64,000 nt of DNA from Sphagnum compactum. Its lineage: Eukaryota > Bryophyta > Sphagnopsida > Sphagnales. The first letter of the stretch is position 1. Every line of letters begins with the position of its first letter. The DNA lies in the NCBI GenBank assembly GCA_965153455.1, contig OZ234494.1, positions 11,470,001-11,534,000 of the forward strand. Reading direction: 5' to 3'. Both the position numbers and the translations under genes were made by a program. The notes below the pieces were generated by a model. The model worked only from the letters and a program-made list of their open reading frames with translations, ran no database searches and was not told the DNA's origin. Of the stretch, positions 9,889 through 20,599 are shown one piece after another.

Positions 9889-11547
9889 ATGGCATCATCG
9901 GTTCAAGCTCTTGCTTCGGGAAGTATTGCAGCCGTAAGCTTAGCATCCCTCGCTCCGGCTTCACAGAAGTTGGTGAGTGGGGTCGCTGGCTTGTGTGTGT
10001 GTGTGTGTTTTAAAAAAAATTTGCTTCTTCAGAGGCGTATTCTCTCTCTGTGTCTCTCTGTGTGCTTGATTATGTAGTTTTTCTGCTGGGTTTTGGAACC
10101 CTAGTGAAGAAGCTGTGAGCGGCATGTTTCTGCTGAAATCCTTGCCTTAGTTTATTACCTAGTTTTTTTAATGCATTGGATGCTAGGCGAATAGTAAAGC
10201 GTTTCTTTTTGTTCAGAAGTTTTTTTTGGGCAGTAGAGAGATGATTTTGTCCTTGAATGTTTGAAATGGCTGCCTTTTTGGACTTGTGAGGGTTTTGGAC
10301 CTGTTGGTAGCTCTGGATCTCAGGAGCTTTGTGCGCTTGCATTATTTATTGTGTTTTTTGGTCTGTCTTAGAAATTGTGATGTGTGTGGGATGTCAAAAA
10401 ATGCTTGCTTAACGCCCCCACTTTGTTGTGTTGCTGTTTTAGTCTGCGGCAAGCTTTAATGGATTGAGAGCATTTCCCATGCTCAAGCAAAGGCCAACTG
10501 TTATTAGGCTTGTTGCTGCCTCCTCTAGACGTCCTCTACGCATCTCTGCAGCCGTGAGTAAAAATGTTCTGGCCCTTATTGTTGACTTGTGGATTACCTG
10601 AGGGGTTCAAAGATTGAGTTCCCTGATATTGGTTTTGGGATCCTTTCCCACACACTTGTATTCTCTATTGTTGGGCACCAATGGCAGAGTTACTTTGGCT
10701 TATTACATTTCATTTCCTATCATGAAGAATTGTTATGAAGAATCTTCGATAGTCTGTGCCAATGTTATGAACGGCTGTGGCACAGCTTGTTCTACCTTCT
10801 GAATGTGAGCAATCATGTTGTGCCCACCTTGAGGTTCCAGGTTTTTCAAGGAAAATGTATGGGATGTTTTCCTACTCAAAATCAGCAGCTCTGGTTGTCT
10901 GTTGCTTATGCGATGTGCTCACATACTGCAGGCTGATGCAGAGACTTTTAAAGTTGTCTCAGCAGTGATTGCAGAGCAGTTGGCCATTGATGTAAATGAT
11001 GTGCGGGCAGAATCAAAGTTTACTGACCTTGGAGCTGACTCACTTGACACGGTGAGTGTACTGTGAAAAACACCAAGGGACTCCAGGTCTTGACTGCAGA
11101 TCTTTCTAGCTCGAATCTTGCATTAGATGTTATTAAGATGACTTCAAGATTTTGCCTCACTCCCTCCCAGTGATGTCAGACTGTGAGGATGACCTTATGA
11201 ATTTGTCAAGTACAAGTGCAATGAGTGTGGGGTATTGAAATGGTGCACGGAACTGGTTGGTGCTCCTCCATGTTAGTTTGCATACATTTAGCCTTGCTGT
11301 GGATGGATCTTGGTCTTGACTAACTAGGCTGTGTTGTTACTTCCTGTTTGGGAGAAACCATCAACTCGATTTGATCAGGCCCGTGTACTAGTAATCCAAC
11401 GGGGTGGGCTGGATGCAGGTGGAGATCATGATGGCCCTTGAAGAGAAATTTGACATCCAACTAGATGAGGATAATGCAGAACAGATTGTAACTGTCCAGC
11501 ATGCAGCAGACTTGATCCAGGACGTGGTGACTGCTAAGAAAGCCTGA
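9889..11547 (+). CDS. ACP: Acyl carrier protein, plastid precursor
   Basis: Carries growing acyl chains on a 4'-phosphopantetheine arm in plastid type II fatty-acid synthesis. Four exons, all phase 0 with GT-AG introns: 9889-9972, 10443-10553, 10932-11051 and 11419-11547; 147 residues. Residues 1-65 are Ser/Ala/Arg-rich with few acids (MASSVQALASGSIAAVSLAS..), a typical chloroplast transit peptide. The mature domain starts about ADAETFKVVSAVIAEQLAI. The prosthetic-group motif GADSLDT puts the attachment Ser at about residue 102, at the end of exon 3, and VEIMMALEEKFDIQLDED follows. An in-frame upstream ATG at 9736 would add 51 residues; 9889 is preferred because it gives a normal-length transit peptide. 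Not a mitochondrial ACP, judging from the presequence. Confidence 0.95.
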
Positions 11548-11559
11548 ATCATGACATTT

Positions 11560-12330
11560 ATCATTCCTGAAGAGTCTTTGTGCTGTTGATGTGATTGATT
11601 GTATGGCCTTGGAGCAGATGCAGCACACTCAAGGGAGGGGGGCAACATTTGATGTGTGTTCTGTTTCACACAGCATTGTAGAAATGCTGTTATGTTTTAA
11701 TTAAGTTAATGGCAAAAACACAGGGATTAGATTTTCTTCTGCTTGGTCACTAGTTCTCTGCTTTTCTCTGCAGTGTTTTGGATCAGGTGTTCAATGAATG
11801 TATGCGTGGCATAAGATCCATAGAATGCAAAGTGGGGGATAGAAGTGAATGCACCCTCGTTGTCTTGCAATTTTTCTCATGTTCCTGTCTTTTTATTGTG
11901 AACAACCTCAACATTGGGTGGGTAAGGTACTATTAGAAATCAAGTAGTTCATGTTCACTGTCTCTTCAGCAATTGTGCTAGTGACCTTGGGTGGGATGGG
12001 CCTAACTGGGAGCTCTTTTAAACTTTTGATTCCCCACTTGTAAGGCCTCCCTATTACAATGGTGGTGAACTATCATCAGGGGCTATTTGTAAAAACTCAA
12101 CAGCCAGATGGGAAGAAAAGTGTGGCAAGCATTGTGGACTCTGCTGTCACTGTGGTATGAGGCACTCACCTGCAGATTGCTGATGACAAAGTGCAACAGG
12201 TATCATGATTTCCCTTCCTCGGCTTTTTGCTGCAATCAAGGCCTGGGATTATGGACTAGGTATTAGTTACCTTGAGCCACCTGGCTTGCCCGGACCAGGT
12301 GGATGGCCCTGCTACAGCCTCTCATCAGCT
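11560..12330. other. ACP 3' flank, no gene seen
   Basis: 3' UTR and intergenic sequence after the ACP stop. I see no further exon, RNA gene or repeat. Confidence 0.4.
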
Positions 12331-12339
12331 GAAACTTGA

Positions 12340-12665
12340 CAAATAGCATACATAGTCAAGTTGCTAGCTAGTTACGTGAAATGTGCCAAATACCAGGCAT
12401 AGTCAAGTCAGTACCTAGTCAGGGGAAAGGGGGAAGGTAGTATGCATTGTTGAGTTTTGCTAGTTGCTACATAGTCAGGTGAAACCTGGCAAATACCATA
12501 TATAGTTGAGTTGATACCTAGTCAGGCAGAAACTGGCACACACCATACATTGTCATGTTGGTACCTAGTCAGGCAAAAACTATCAGAAAACATACATTGT
12601 CAAGTTGGTACCTAGTCAGGCGGAAGGTGGCAAGCACCTACACATGTAGTCAAGTTTGCTACCTA
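12340..12665. repeat. 47-bp tandem repeat, about six copies
   Basis: TACCTAGTCAGG, once TACATAGTCAGG, recurs at 12412, 12468, 12515, 12562 and 12608. Between anchors is AAACTGGCAAAYACCATACA, then TTGTCAAGTTGG. The three right-hand copies are the most regular (46-47 bp); the left-hand ones are diverged. Confidence 0.85.
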
Positions 12666-12679
12666 CTTTTTGAGCTAGC

Positions 12680-13680
12680 AACTGTTAGCTACCTTATCTG
12701 TTTTTGGAGCTTGAAAAGAACTGGTGATTGGACGTAAGCATGAACGAATGCCATGTCAGCAGCAAAACTTCATCAAATCCTCAACGATGGATTGGATGAT
12801 GAGCTTTGAATTGGGGTTTTTATTTAATTTTCTATTCTGTTGCTACTACTCCTTTTCTCCTTGAACTTATTCAGTCAATGGAAGCAATCAAATGTTGGAA
12901 GACAAGGGACGCACTTTACTTTGGTTGTGCGGTACCTTGAAAGAGCTGCTCTTACTAGGGCACACTTGCTTTGGACAACAAGGGAGAGAGTGAAAGATGG
13001 GAAATTCAAATAGCAAAGTGAAGTTATCATAAACTTGCCCTTACATGAATCTGTGTTTCTAAAACACTTTTAACAATGTGTTCAAGATTTTAAGTGCTAT
13101 TGATATATGATGTTCTGATGCTATTGTAATACATTGTGATGAAATTTTCAAACTTGAGTAATTAGGCACACAATTCTCAGGAAAATTTTTGATAAGAAGA
13201 AAAAGCAAGCAAAAGAATGCAAAGCCACTAAATTTAGAGGAATCAAATTTGAGATTGACATGAATAAATGATTGAACTCTTCAAAAATCACTTGAGAACA
13301 TACAATGAAAATTTTCAAAAGGGGGAGAGGGAATGTTGCCCAGTTTGAAAACTTGCTCAAAGACCACACAATTTTTCAAAAGTAATAATTTAATTATTTT
13401 AAGTACATTCCATGATTTCAAAATATAATAATTACAAAATTTATATTGATAAAAACCATTACAACTATTTCTCATGTAAAACTATTCAAATTTTTTTTTT
13501 AAAAGTATGAATGATACTTAATTTTTAAAAATAATATAATTAATTATATACATAAGCTTTTGATTAATCCAAAGCTTTTTTTCCCCCTGGCCACGGGGTT
13601 CTGGTAATTATGTGCAATATTATTCTTAATTTGCCGTTTATTAATATCCTGACGACGCATTATCGTCAGTCGTCTCCTAC
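12680..13680. other. Intergenic, AT-rich
   Basis: Upstream flank of the stress gene at 14.2 kb. A/T-rich with only short chance frames. Base composition rises sharply in GC from about 13630, marking the promoter region. Confidence 0.4.
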
Positions 13681-13685
13681 ACTGC

Positions 13686-13691
13686 CACGTG
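13686..13691 (+). promoter_or_regulatory. G-box / ABRE core
   Basis: GCCACGTGCAC contains the palindromic CACGTG, the core bound by ABF/AREB bZIP factors in abscisic-acid-responsive promoters. It lies 544 bp upstream of the ATG of the LTI65-like gene and 108 bp from a DRE core. Function is inferred. Confidence 0.55.
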
Positions 13692-13799
13692 CACAGAGCA
13701 CGACCTCGTGTTCTAGTGACTGCCAGCTGGAGCCACGCGGCAGTGGTGAAGAGACAGGTGGCAGGCAGTAGGTAGTAAGGTGGTGGGTTGATTTTCGAC

Positions 13800-13805
13800 G
13801 TCGGC
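13800..13805 (-). promoter_or_regulatory. DRE/CRT core
   Basis: GTCGGC on the plus strand is GCCGAC on the minus strand, the core bound by DREB/CBF factors in drought- and cold-responsive promoters. It sits in GACGTCGGCGG, overlapping an ACGT core. The pairing with the upstream ABRE resembles RD29-type promoters. Confidence 0.5.
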
Positions 13806-14234
13806 GGAGGCGGCAGGCTAGTGCGCGCGATTGCTTGTTTGCTTGCTGTGCTCTGTGCTTTCTTATGCTGCGATCTCCGAGGTTCTGCTCGTGATTCTAG
13901 TCTCGATTTGCTGCTCGATCTTCGCTTTTTGTTTTTTAATTGAAAGATTCGATTAGTGATTCTGCTTACTTTTTTTTTTGTGTTTTCGTTTTACTTGATT
14001 ACGAATCTTTGATCTGTCTTATTAAGCAGAATTGCACTTGATCTTTCTTGCTCTCTTTTAAGCTTCGAGCTCTGCTCCCTGCTTGTGTGTATGTGTGTGT
14101 CTCTGTGTCAGTCTGTTTTGGGACTCTAGTATCCCTTTTTCAGGTCTTGTGCTTGTTCCTCTGTGCTTTTTCTTTTTTTTTTTCTTGGTGTGTTTGTGGT
14201 GAGTCTGCTTCGCAAGGAAGGAGGAGTTTCGAAA

Positions 14235-15846
14235 ATGTCGCAGGCCTACGAAGGATCTGAAGGTACGTCATTCGATGCGTTTCTTTCTTTGCGTTCTACT
14301 TTGTTGGAGAGAAAAGTGCGCGGGCATTTCTCGTAGAGGATGAAGACAGAAGACAGACAGATAGAGACAGAAACAGAGACAGAGAGAATTCAGGATCTGA
14401 AGTTTTTTGTGTGCGATTGATTGATTGATTGATTGCAGGAGAGAATGCGGTCGTTGCTGAGGACGATCAAAACGGCGGGAAGTCATTCGTCGGGAAGTTG
14501 AAAGACAAAGCCAAGCTTCCGACTCTGAAAAACAAGATGAGGAAGCTGAAAAACAAAGTGCCATTCGGGAAGAACAAGAACAATGGATCTGATGGCACAG
14601 ACGACGATAGACATTCTCAAGAAGATAATCACGAGGACGATAGCGGCAGCGGCGGCGAGGAGAATGAATCCGACAATAACGATACGAAAGAGGTGCAGTA
14701 GATCTATTTTTTTCATGCATTCTTCATGCACAATTCGAGCTCTCGAAGCTTTTTCCTCTGGCTTTGTTTGTGTCGATCTGTAGGAAACTGCGATCCATTT
14801 GTTTACAGGGATCATCCGCCCGCTTGGTTCGGAAGTTTGCAAACGGCTTATGATTCTTCGTGTCTCGCTTCAGTCTCTGGATGTTGAAATTGACAATAAG
14901 TAGGAATTGTCTTGACTGACAGCAGCAGGGGACGGCAGCAGCGAGATCTTCCGATGAAGTCGGTTTTCACCCTGGCAATCTCCCCTCGGAACCGCATGCT
15001 GTACACGACTATTTGAAGAAACTGTCTTTGGATCCGAAGGAGGAGCAATCCTCGACAACGCGAGAGGAGAACAATGGCAACAATCTTCAGGCAGTTGATC
15101 CAGAGAACAAGAGCGCTGCTGCGAACAATAACAATGCTGTAGGAGGAGGAGGAGGAGGAGGAGGATTCACTACTTTGAAGAACACAGTGATCGGAACTGC
15201 TGCAGCGGCTGCAGGTGCAGTCGGCTCAACAATCGGTTACTATCCAGGCTCCGATGAGAATGCTCAGGAGACGAAGAAGTCGTCCTCCGCCGCCTCGTCC
15301 ACCGCTGGAGCTGGCACTCAGCCAGCAGGAAAGACTTACACTCAACAAGCAACAGATACCGTTGTTGGAATGAAGAACAGTGTAGCTGCGAGTCTGGGGT
15401 TGGACAAACCTTCGGATCCGAATGCGCCGTCGTTTCTCGACAAGACGAAGGGGTACTTGACGACTACAAGCGATGCTGCTAAGAGCTTTACAACCGGAGC
15501 AACAGATCGCGCATACAACACCAGAGACAGAATGCTAACTGCAACGGCACCTGGGGATGAGCACAAAGCACTGGCACAGCAAATGACTGAGTCTTTGAGC
15601 AAGTTGCCAGTAACGTTGAAAGAGAGTGTGTTTGGCACAACAAGCTCTGCATCCTCGACTCTTGATAGCTCTGCAAACGACAAAACACCTGGCAAAGATG
15701 AGAAGCCTGCTGCTCCTGCGCCACAGGGACTTGTGAGCAGCGTCACTGGTGCTGTAAGCTCTCTTTTCAGCAAGAAAGGTGATACAGGAAGTTCTGCTGC
15801 TGTGGATGATCATCCTCCTCCTTTCCCTGCACACCAAGACCAGTGA
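14235..15846 (+). CDS. LTI65/RD29/CAP160-like stress protein
   Basis: Likely a hydrophilic protein of the low-temperature/desiccation-induced LTI65-RD29-CAP160 group; biochemical role in the family is unclear. Exons 14235-14262, 14439-14692 and 14929-15846 give 399 residues. The N-terminus is short, then Lys-rich (KSFVGKLKDKAK.., about residues 24-52), then Asp/Glu/Asn/Ser-rich, matching the N-terminal layout of LTI65. Later parts: an eight-Gly run near residue 166, YTQQATDTVVGMKNSVAASL (the family-like YT..A...V...LG pattern), and a Pro/Ser tail. The exon 2 donor (GAG|GTGCAG) is weak; without it translation stops at 14701. The acceptor could also be 6 nt upstream. Exon 3 has no usable ATG of its own, which supports splicing. 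Gene structure is more certain than family. Confidence 0.62.
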
Positions 15847-15857
15847 AGTGCCTGCTG

Positions 15858-16312
15858 GTATGTAATTAATTCCTCATCAAAAAACCCTTTGAGATTTTTT
15901 CTTCTTTATTGTCCAGAGCTTCAGCATCTGCAACAAGTTACAAGAACAAATATTCCAGGAATCAAAACTCAAAACAGAAAAGACAAAATCTCTAATTCTT
16001 CTTCTTCTTCTGCTGAATTCTGACTTCCTCAAAATGCCAACAATGACAAAAATCTCAGAGGATTCTTCTGCTGAATTCCTACTTTCTTGAAGTGCCGACC
16101 AAAAATCTTGAGGAATTCTTCTTTCTGTTTGAATTGCAGTTTTGTCAAATGCCAACAACAACAAAATTCGAAGACTTGTTCTTTTTGCTGAATTCTTACT
16201 TTCTACAAATGCCAACAAGAATCTAACTGCTGCTCTGCTACTACCCATCATCATATTGATATTTGAGGCTTGATGGTTTGTTTCTTCTTGATTCTTTGTG
16301 TGTGTTTCACAG
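15858..16312 (+). other. Probable 3' UTR intron
   Basis: GTATGT donor 11 nt after the stop at 15846 and a TTTCACAG acceptor at 16305-16312. Its closeness to the stop would normally spare the transcript from nonsense-mediated decay. It contains a ~60-bp tandem repeat. The frame after the acceptor (GQSLNAKEGSEDLPVT..) looks coding-like but lies behind the stop. Confidence 0.5.
15995..16215. repeat. ~60-bp repeat inside 3' UTR intron
   Basis: About 3.5 diverged copies of TTCTGCTGAATTCTKACTTY followed by CTNAAATGCCAACAA and a CAAAAATCTCAGAGGAT segment. Units start near 16000, 16065, 16115 and 16180. Confidence 0.75.
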
Positions 16313-16519
16313 GCCAGAGCTTGAATGCCAAGGAGGGGTCAGAGGATTTGCCTGTTACTTCTACATCTGCGGATCATCAACCTGTGAACTCCCGAGTGAG
16401 CAAATTTGCATGTTTTCCAACTTTTGACAATCTCAAGTTTTTCATATACAAATTGTACAATACTGTGATGTTGAAGTTGAGGCAGCCATCAATCGATGAA
16501 TCAAGAGAGTTTTGATCAT

Positions 16520-18160
16520 CTTTAAGTGTACAACTTTTTTTCTCTCCCAGAAAAAAAGATTGTAGGTGGGTTCTTATCAACAAAACTTCTTCCTAATACA
16601 ATCCTGTAAACAAGATGAAAATTTATAGAAACTCTTGTCTGGGTGTTTTTATGTGTGCCCTTTTGTGTGTGTCATTCCAGTGTTGAATGTGTAGGGTAAA
16701 AGCCCTAGGAGGAGGGCTGTGCAGAAATAAGGGACCTGCACAAGGCAGGAGCCAAGGTCCTAAGTTTCCACTCAGCTCTCCTGAAAGGGCTTTACATGGC
16801 ATAAAAAGCCCGTAAAGCCCATCCCCGCATCCGCAAGCATCCACAAAATCCCCATGAAGAAGTGGGAGATCTGGCAGGACAAGATGAAGAAGTGTGAAAT
16901 CCCTGTGAAATTTGGAATTTTTCCCTCCAATGGAAAAAAGTCTAGCCAGAAAAAAGAGTGAATTTTATTGATATATTTGCTGAAAATGTTGAGAATTGAG
17001 CTTCAAACTTGTGAAAAATTGTTTTATCATCCAACCAGTGTGTTACCATTACAAATGCAAAACAAGGTGTGTCACTACATGGAGGCATTGTCGAATTTAG
17101 AACTTACAATGTGTGTTTGAATAATCATGAATGTGTTGAAGATTATGTTGTATTATTTGGTAGGGTAAATGTTGGGACATAGTCTCGTAATATGAGTGCA
17201 ATGTATATGGGTCTATGATTTGTCCAATAAGAAGCTTCAATTGATCGGAAATGGCATTGTTGTAATGGTGCATTAATCCATATGTGATCAATTTGAGTGT
17301 TATAAATAGTGGCTATTTCAAAGGAAAGAAGTTGTAAATCATATTTATTTATAGTTTTTTATAGCTCCATTGATTGTAATGTGTTTATTAAAATGTCTAC
17401 ATTAAAACTCCTAATTATTATAGTCTTACAATTTGTAATATCATTTGGAGGATAGATTCTAAAATGGAGATAAAATAAGATATTTATATTTTTGGTGGTT
17501 TGTAAATTGCAATTACATCTTTTTTTCATGTATTTTCATTGGAAGTTGGGACAATGAATTTTATATTTAATTTTTCTTTTATTGAAGTTGTGTTTGACGA
17601 AGAAACCATTTCATGTTAAAGTATCATTGTTTTGTCTTGATTGTAACAAAAGAGAAGATGTTAACATTGTTATTTATTATGCCATTGTGAATTTCTTGGT
17701 TTGTACAAATGTTTTTTTATTTTTGTTTCATTTAGACAAAGAATATATGATGGAAGCAAGTTTTGGTTCACAAGGAGTTATGAATTTTACATGTTCTTAT
17801 GTTATAATTTGCTATAAATTTTTGCAAAACACATTATATATCTTTGTGGGCTATCCTTTGTAATTTTCAACTAATGATTTGCAATGAATATTTGTTGGAA
17901 TTGTGAGTAAGTTTTATAATATTTTTATAAATAATATATGAAAGTTCTAGTTTGTTCAATTTTGCATTTGTTTAATATATATTGCATTTCTCGTGGAACA
18001 ATATATTTTTATTAAATAAGAAATGCAATAAATAGCAATGACATACAAGTTTAAAATAAATTGTGCATCTATATTTGATTCCCATCAAGGTTCAGCACAT
18101 ATGCTAAATACATTTATACATATATCACATGGTTTATATTTTTAAAATTATGTTGGTTTT
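16520..18160. other. Gene-free, AT-rich
   Basis: After the stress gene's 3' end the sequence becomes strongly AT-rich from about 16900. Only short chance frames on both strands. The right part may include further Helitron debris, which I cannot demonstrate. Confidence 0.4.
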
Positions 18161-18169
18161 CATAGTGTA

Positions 18170-20560
18170 CCTTGCAATGCAAGCAAATAAATATTTTAAT
18201 CTCTTTTGTAATTTTAGAAGAAACTTGTGAAATGATATTTTTGTGCCTAAACCCATGTTTACAAGTTTGTTATAAATTTGAATTCCTATATTATGTAAAT
18301 ATGAAGTGCGAGTTTTTTCATTTAAAAAGTAATAATTTTTTGTACATTTTGCTGGTAGTTTAAGATACTGAAACTGGAATATTTATTTTGTTAGCATTCT
18401 TTTTTACAAGTTTATTTATGCTGATGTATTTGTGCAACATGAATTATTTCATTTTGAAGGATTTTTGAATCTATTATTAAATATTTATCAACAAATTTCT
18501 CAATATCTTTGTTTGAGAAAATACCAAACATGTGGGCATTTTTAATACATAACAATATAAGGTCATGAGCTAAACCTATTGATTGAAATTTTGTGATAAA
18601 ATAAAACAAATTTAACTTCGCTAAATAAATCATTAGTGTTTTTAAGTAATTTATGAAAACTATTCATCTTATGTTTGTAATATCACACACACATATAATA
18701 GGATCGTTTTTGACAAAATGTCTATTGTTTAATGAACTATTGTTATTTGTTATGTTTTCACCAAAATGTTGAATATGTAAGTTTTTTAGTGTTGTTGTAA
18801 CGTAAGCCAATTATTTATACCCATAATAAATGACATAAAGAATGTTGGAGGTCCAGATTACAAATACATATTTTTGAAAACAATATAAATATTTTGGAAA
18901 TGTTTTTATGTGACTTAATTCTTGATAACCTAAATTAAATTTTAATCTTTAATTTAAGTTCACATTGTTTGATACATCACTAGCTCTTAAAGTACAATTT
19001 AATTTTTTTCTTTTCAAATACAAATCAATGTAGAAGATAATATAATAAAATGAATCAATACTTTTATTGTTTTGAAATTTATGTAAATTGTTGTGTGGCA
19101 TGCAAATTTTCTATTCACATTTGTTAGTTCAACTTGGACTATTTTTTGATATGAATAATTAAAAGATGGTTTTTCATGTTCAAAAAATAATTTTGGAAAG
19201 TTATATTCTTTGAAATGTTTGTCACGAAATAATTCAAAAGGTCGAAAACCTTCTCCATGGCCAATCGTTAATGTTTTACAATTATCATCAATAACTTGTT
19301 CAGGTTTTAATATGTCTTGAATCAACGTGTCATTGTAATTTTTTTTATGACTTCTTCAAATTCGTTTGAACTATTAAAATCGGAGTCATTTTGAAATTTG
19401 TTTTTTGTATTTCACTTTCTTGACTTATATTTGCAAGTTTCACTAAACCTTGCCAATTTGGTTTTATTGAAACATCTACATTTATATATAAAGGAGTTTT
19501 ATAAATTTGTTGGAATGTTTTCATAACCATGTTTGGGTGAACATAACCTAAGATGTATATAGACTTGTATTCTAATGTTTTTTTTAATAAATTGAAATTC
19601 GAGAATCATCATATGTATTCATGCCGATACATTTTGTACTAAATTTAAGTTTATTGGTACATTTATGATGCTACCATGCATTCCATGTTGTCCATACCAT
19701 AGAAATTGGAAAACTTGTGCAAACGCAAGACAAGGTGCAATTAAATGTTCTTATATTTTGTTTAATTTAAAAATAAATGCCATATTTGGTTTATTGCTCA
19801 CAATATGTTTTTGTAACTTAAGTCTAGAGGCTTTCCAAAATCAAATTTCTTTCAACAAGATTTACACATTAATACATGATCTAATGATCTTATGTTTTTA
19901 ATAGGATTCAAGAAATGTTTAATGTATGATAGAAATGCATAACAATCTTGATGTTTAAAACACAAATTTTGACAACAATGACATACATGTTTTGTGATGT
20001 TTTCAATATCAGATTTATATTTAAGAATGTGCTTGTCATTGATATTTGTCTTAATATTCGTTTGTTTTGAATCCTTGTCTTTTCCAATAATTTATGTTTA
20101 CAAATGTTCAACTTTATCATTCAAAACCTGATTATTTATAATATCATGAGTAACAAACATTTTATCAAGATTGATTGGTACATATAATGGAACATTTGAA
20201 TAATTTTGGGTTTTCTTTTGAACAATTGTTTCATTATCTTTTGAACAAATATTTACTCTATTAGTGTTATTCTATTTTTGAACATCAAAATGTTTTAAAT
20301 GTTGTTTAATTTGTGACATGGATAAATCCAAATGTGGATATTGATACATAATGTTAATGCAATTTCTTGTGGATTACATATGGAATATGTTTTTTTCATT
20401 GTTTAATAGTGTATCATTCAATTCAAAATTCCCTTTTATATTTAATTTAATATTTCTAACTATGTCATTACATACATCATGGTTGGAAATAAATTGGGAC
20501 ATCATATAACATTATGACATTAATTTGCAAATGATAGAGGCATATGATATCCTACTCTTG
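18170..20560 (-). mobile_element. Decayed Helitron Rep/helicase-N region
   Basis: Minus-strand fragments resemble the N-terminal half of Helitron RepHel proteins and lie in the expected order: HVCHCCQNLC zinc-finger-like (about 19.99-19.95 kb), NWQGLVKLANISQESE (about 19.46-19.41), GHGEGFRPFELFRDKHFKEY and FPKLFF (about 19.26-19.18), VELTNVNRKFA (about 19.13-19.09), SGPPTFF (about 18.86), FQSIGLAHDLILL (about 18.59-18.55, where the HUH His pair is expected), IEKFVDKYL (about 18.50), and GLGTKISFHKFLLKLQ (about 18.24). Frameshifts and stops separate the pieces. The helicase domain and the element ends are not seen. Family motifs are recalled, not searched. Confidence 0.68.
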
Positions 20561-20599
20561 CCATTATTCATCCATTGTTTCTATTCCAAACATGAATTG

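Noticed and set aside
15877-16254. 125-codon minus-strand frame
   Set aside because: Lies in the intron repeat of the stress gene and echoes the repeat period; no homology.
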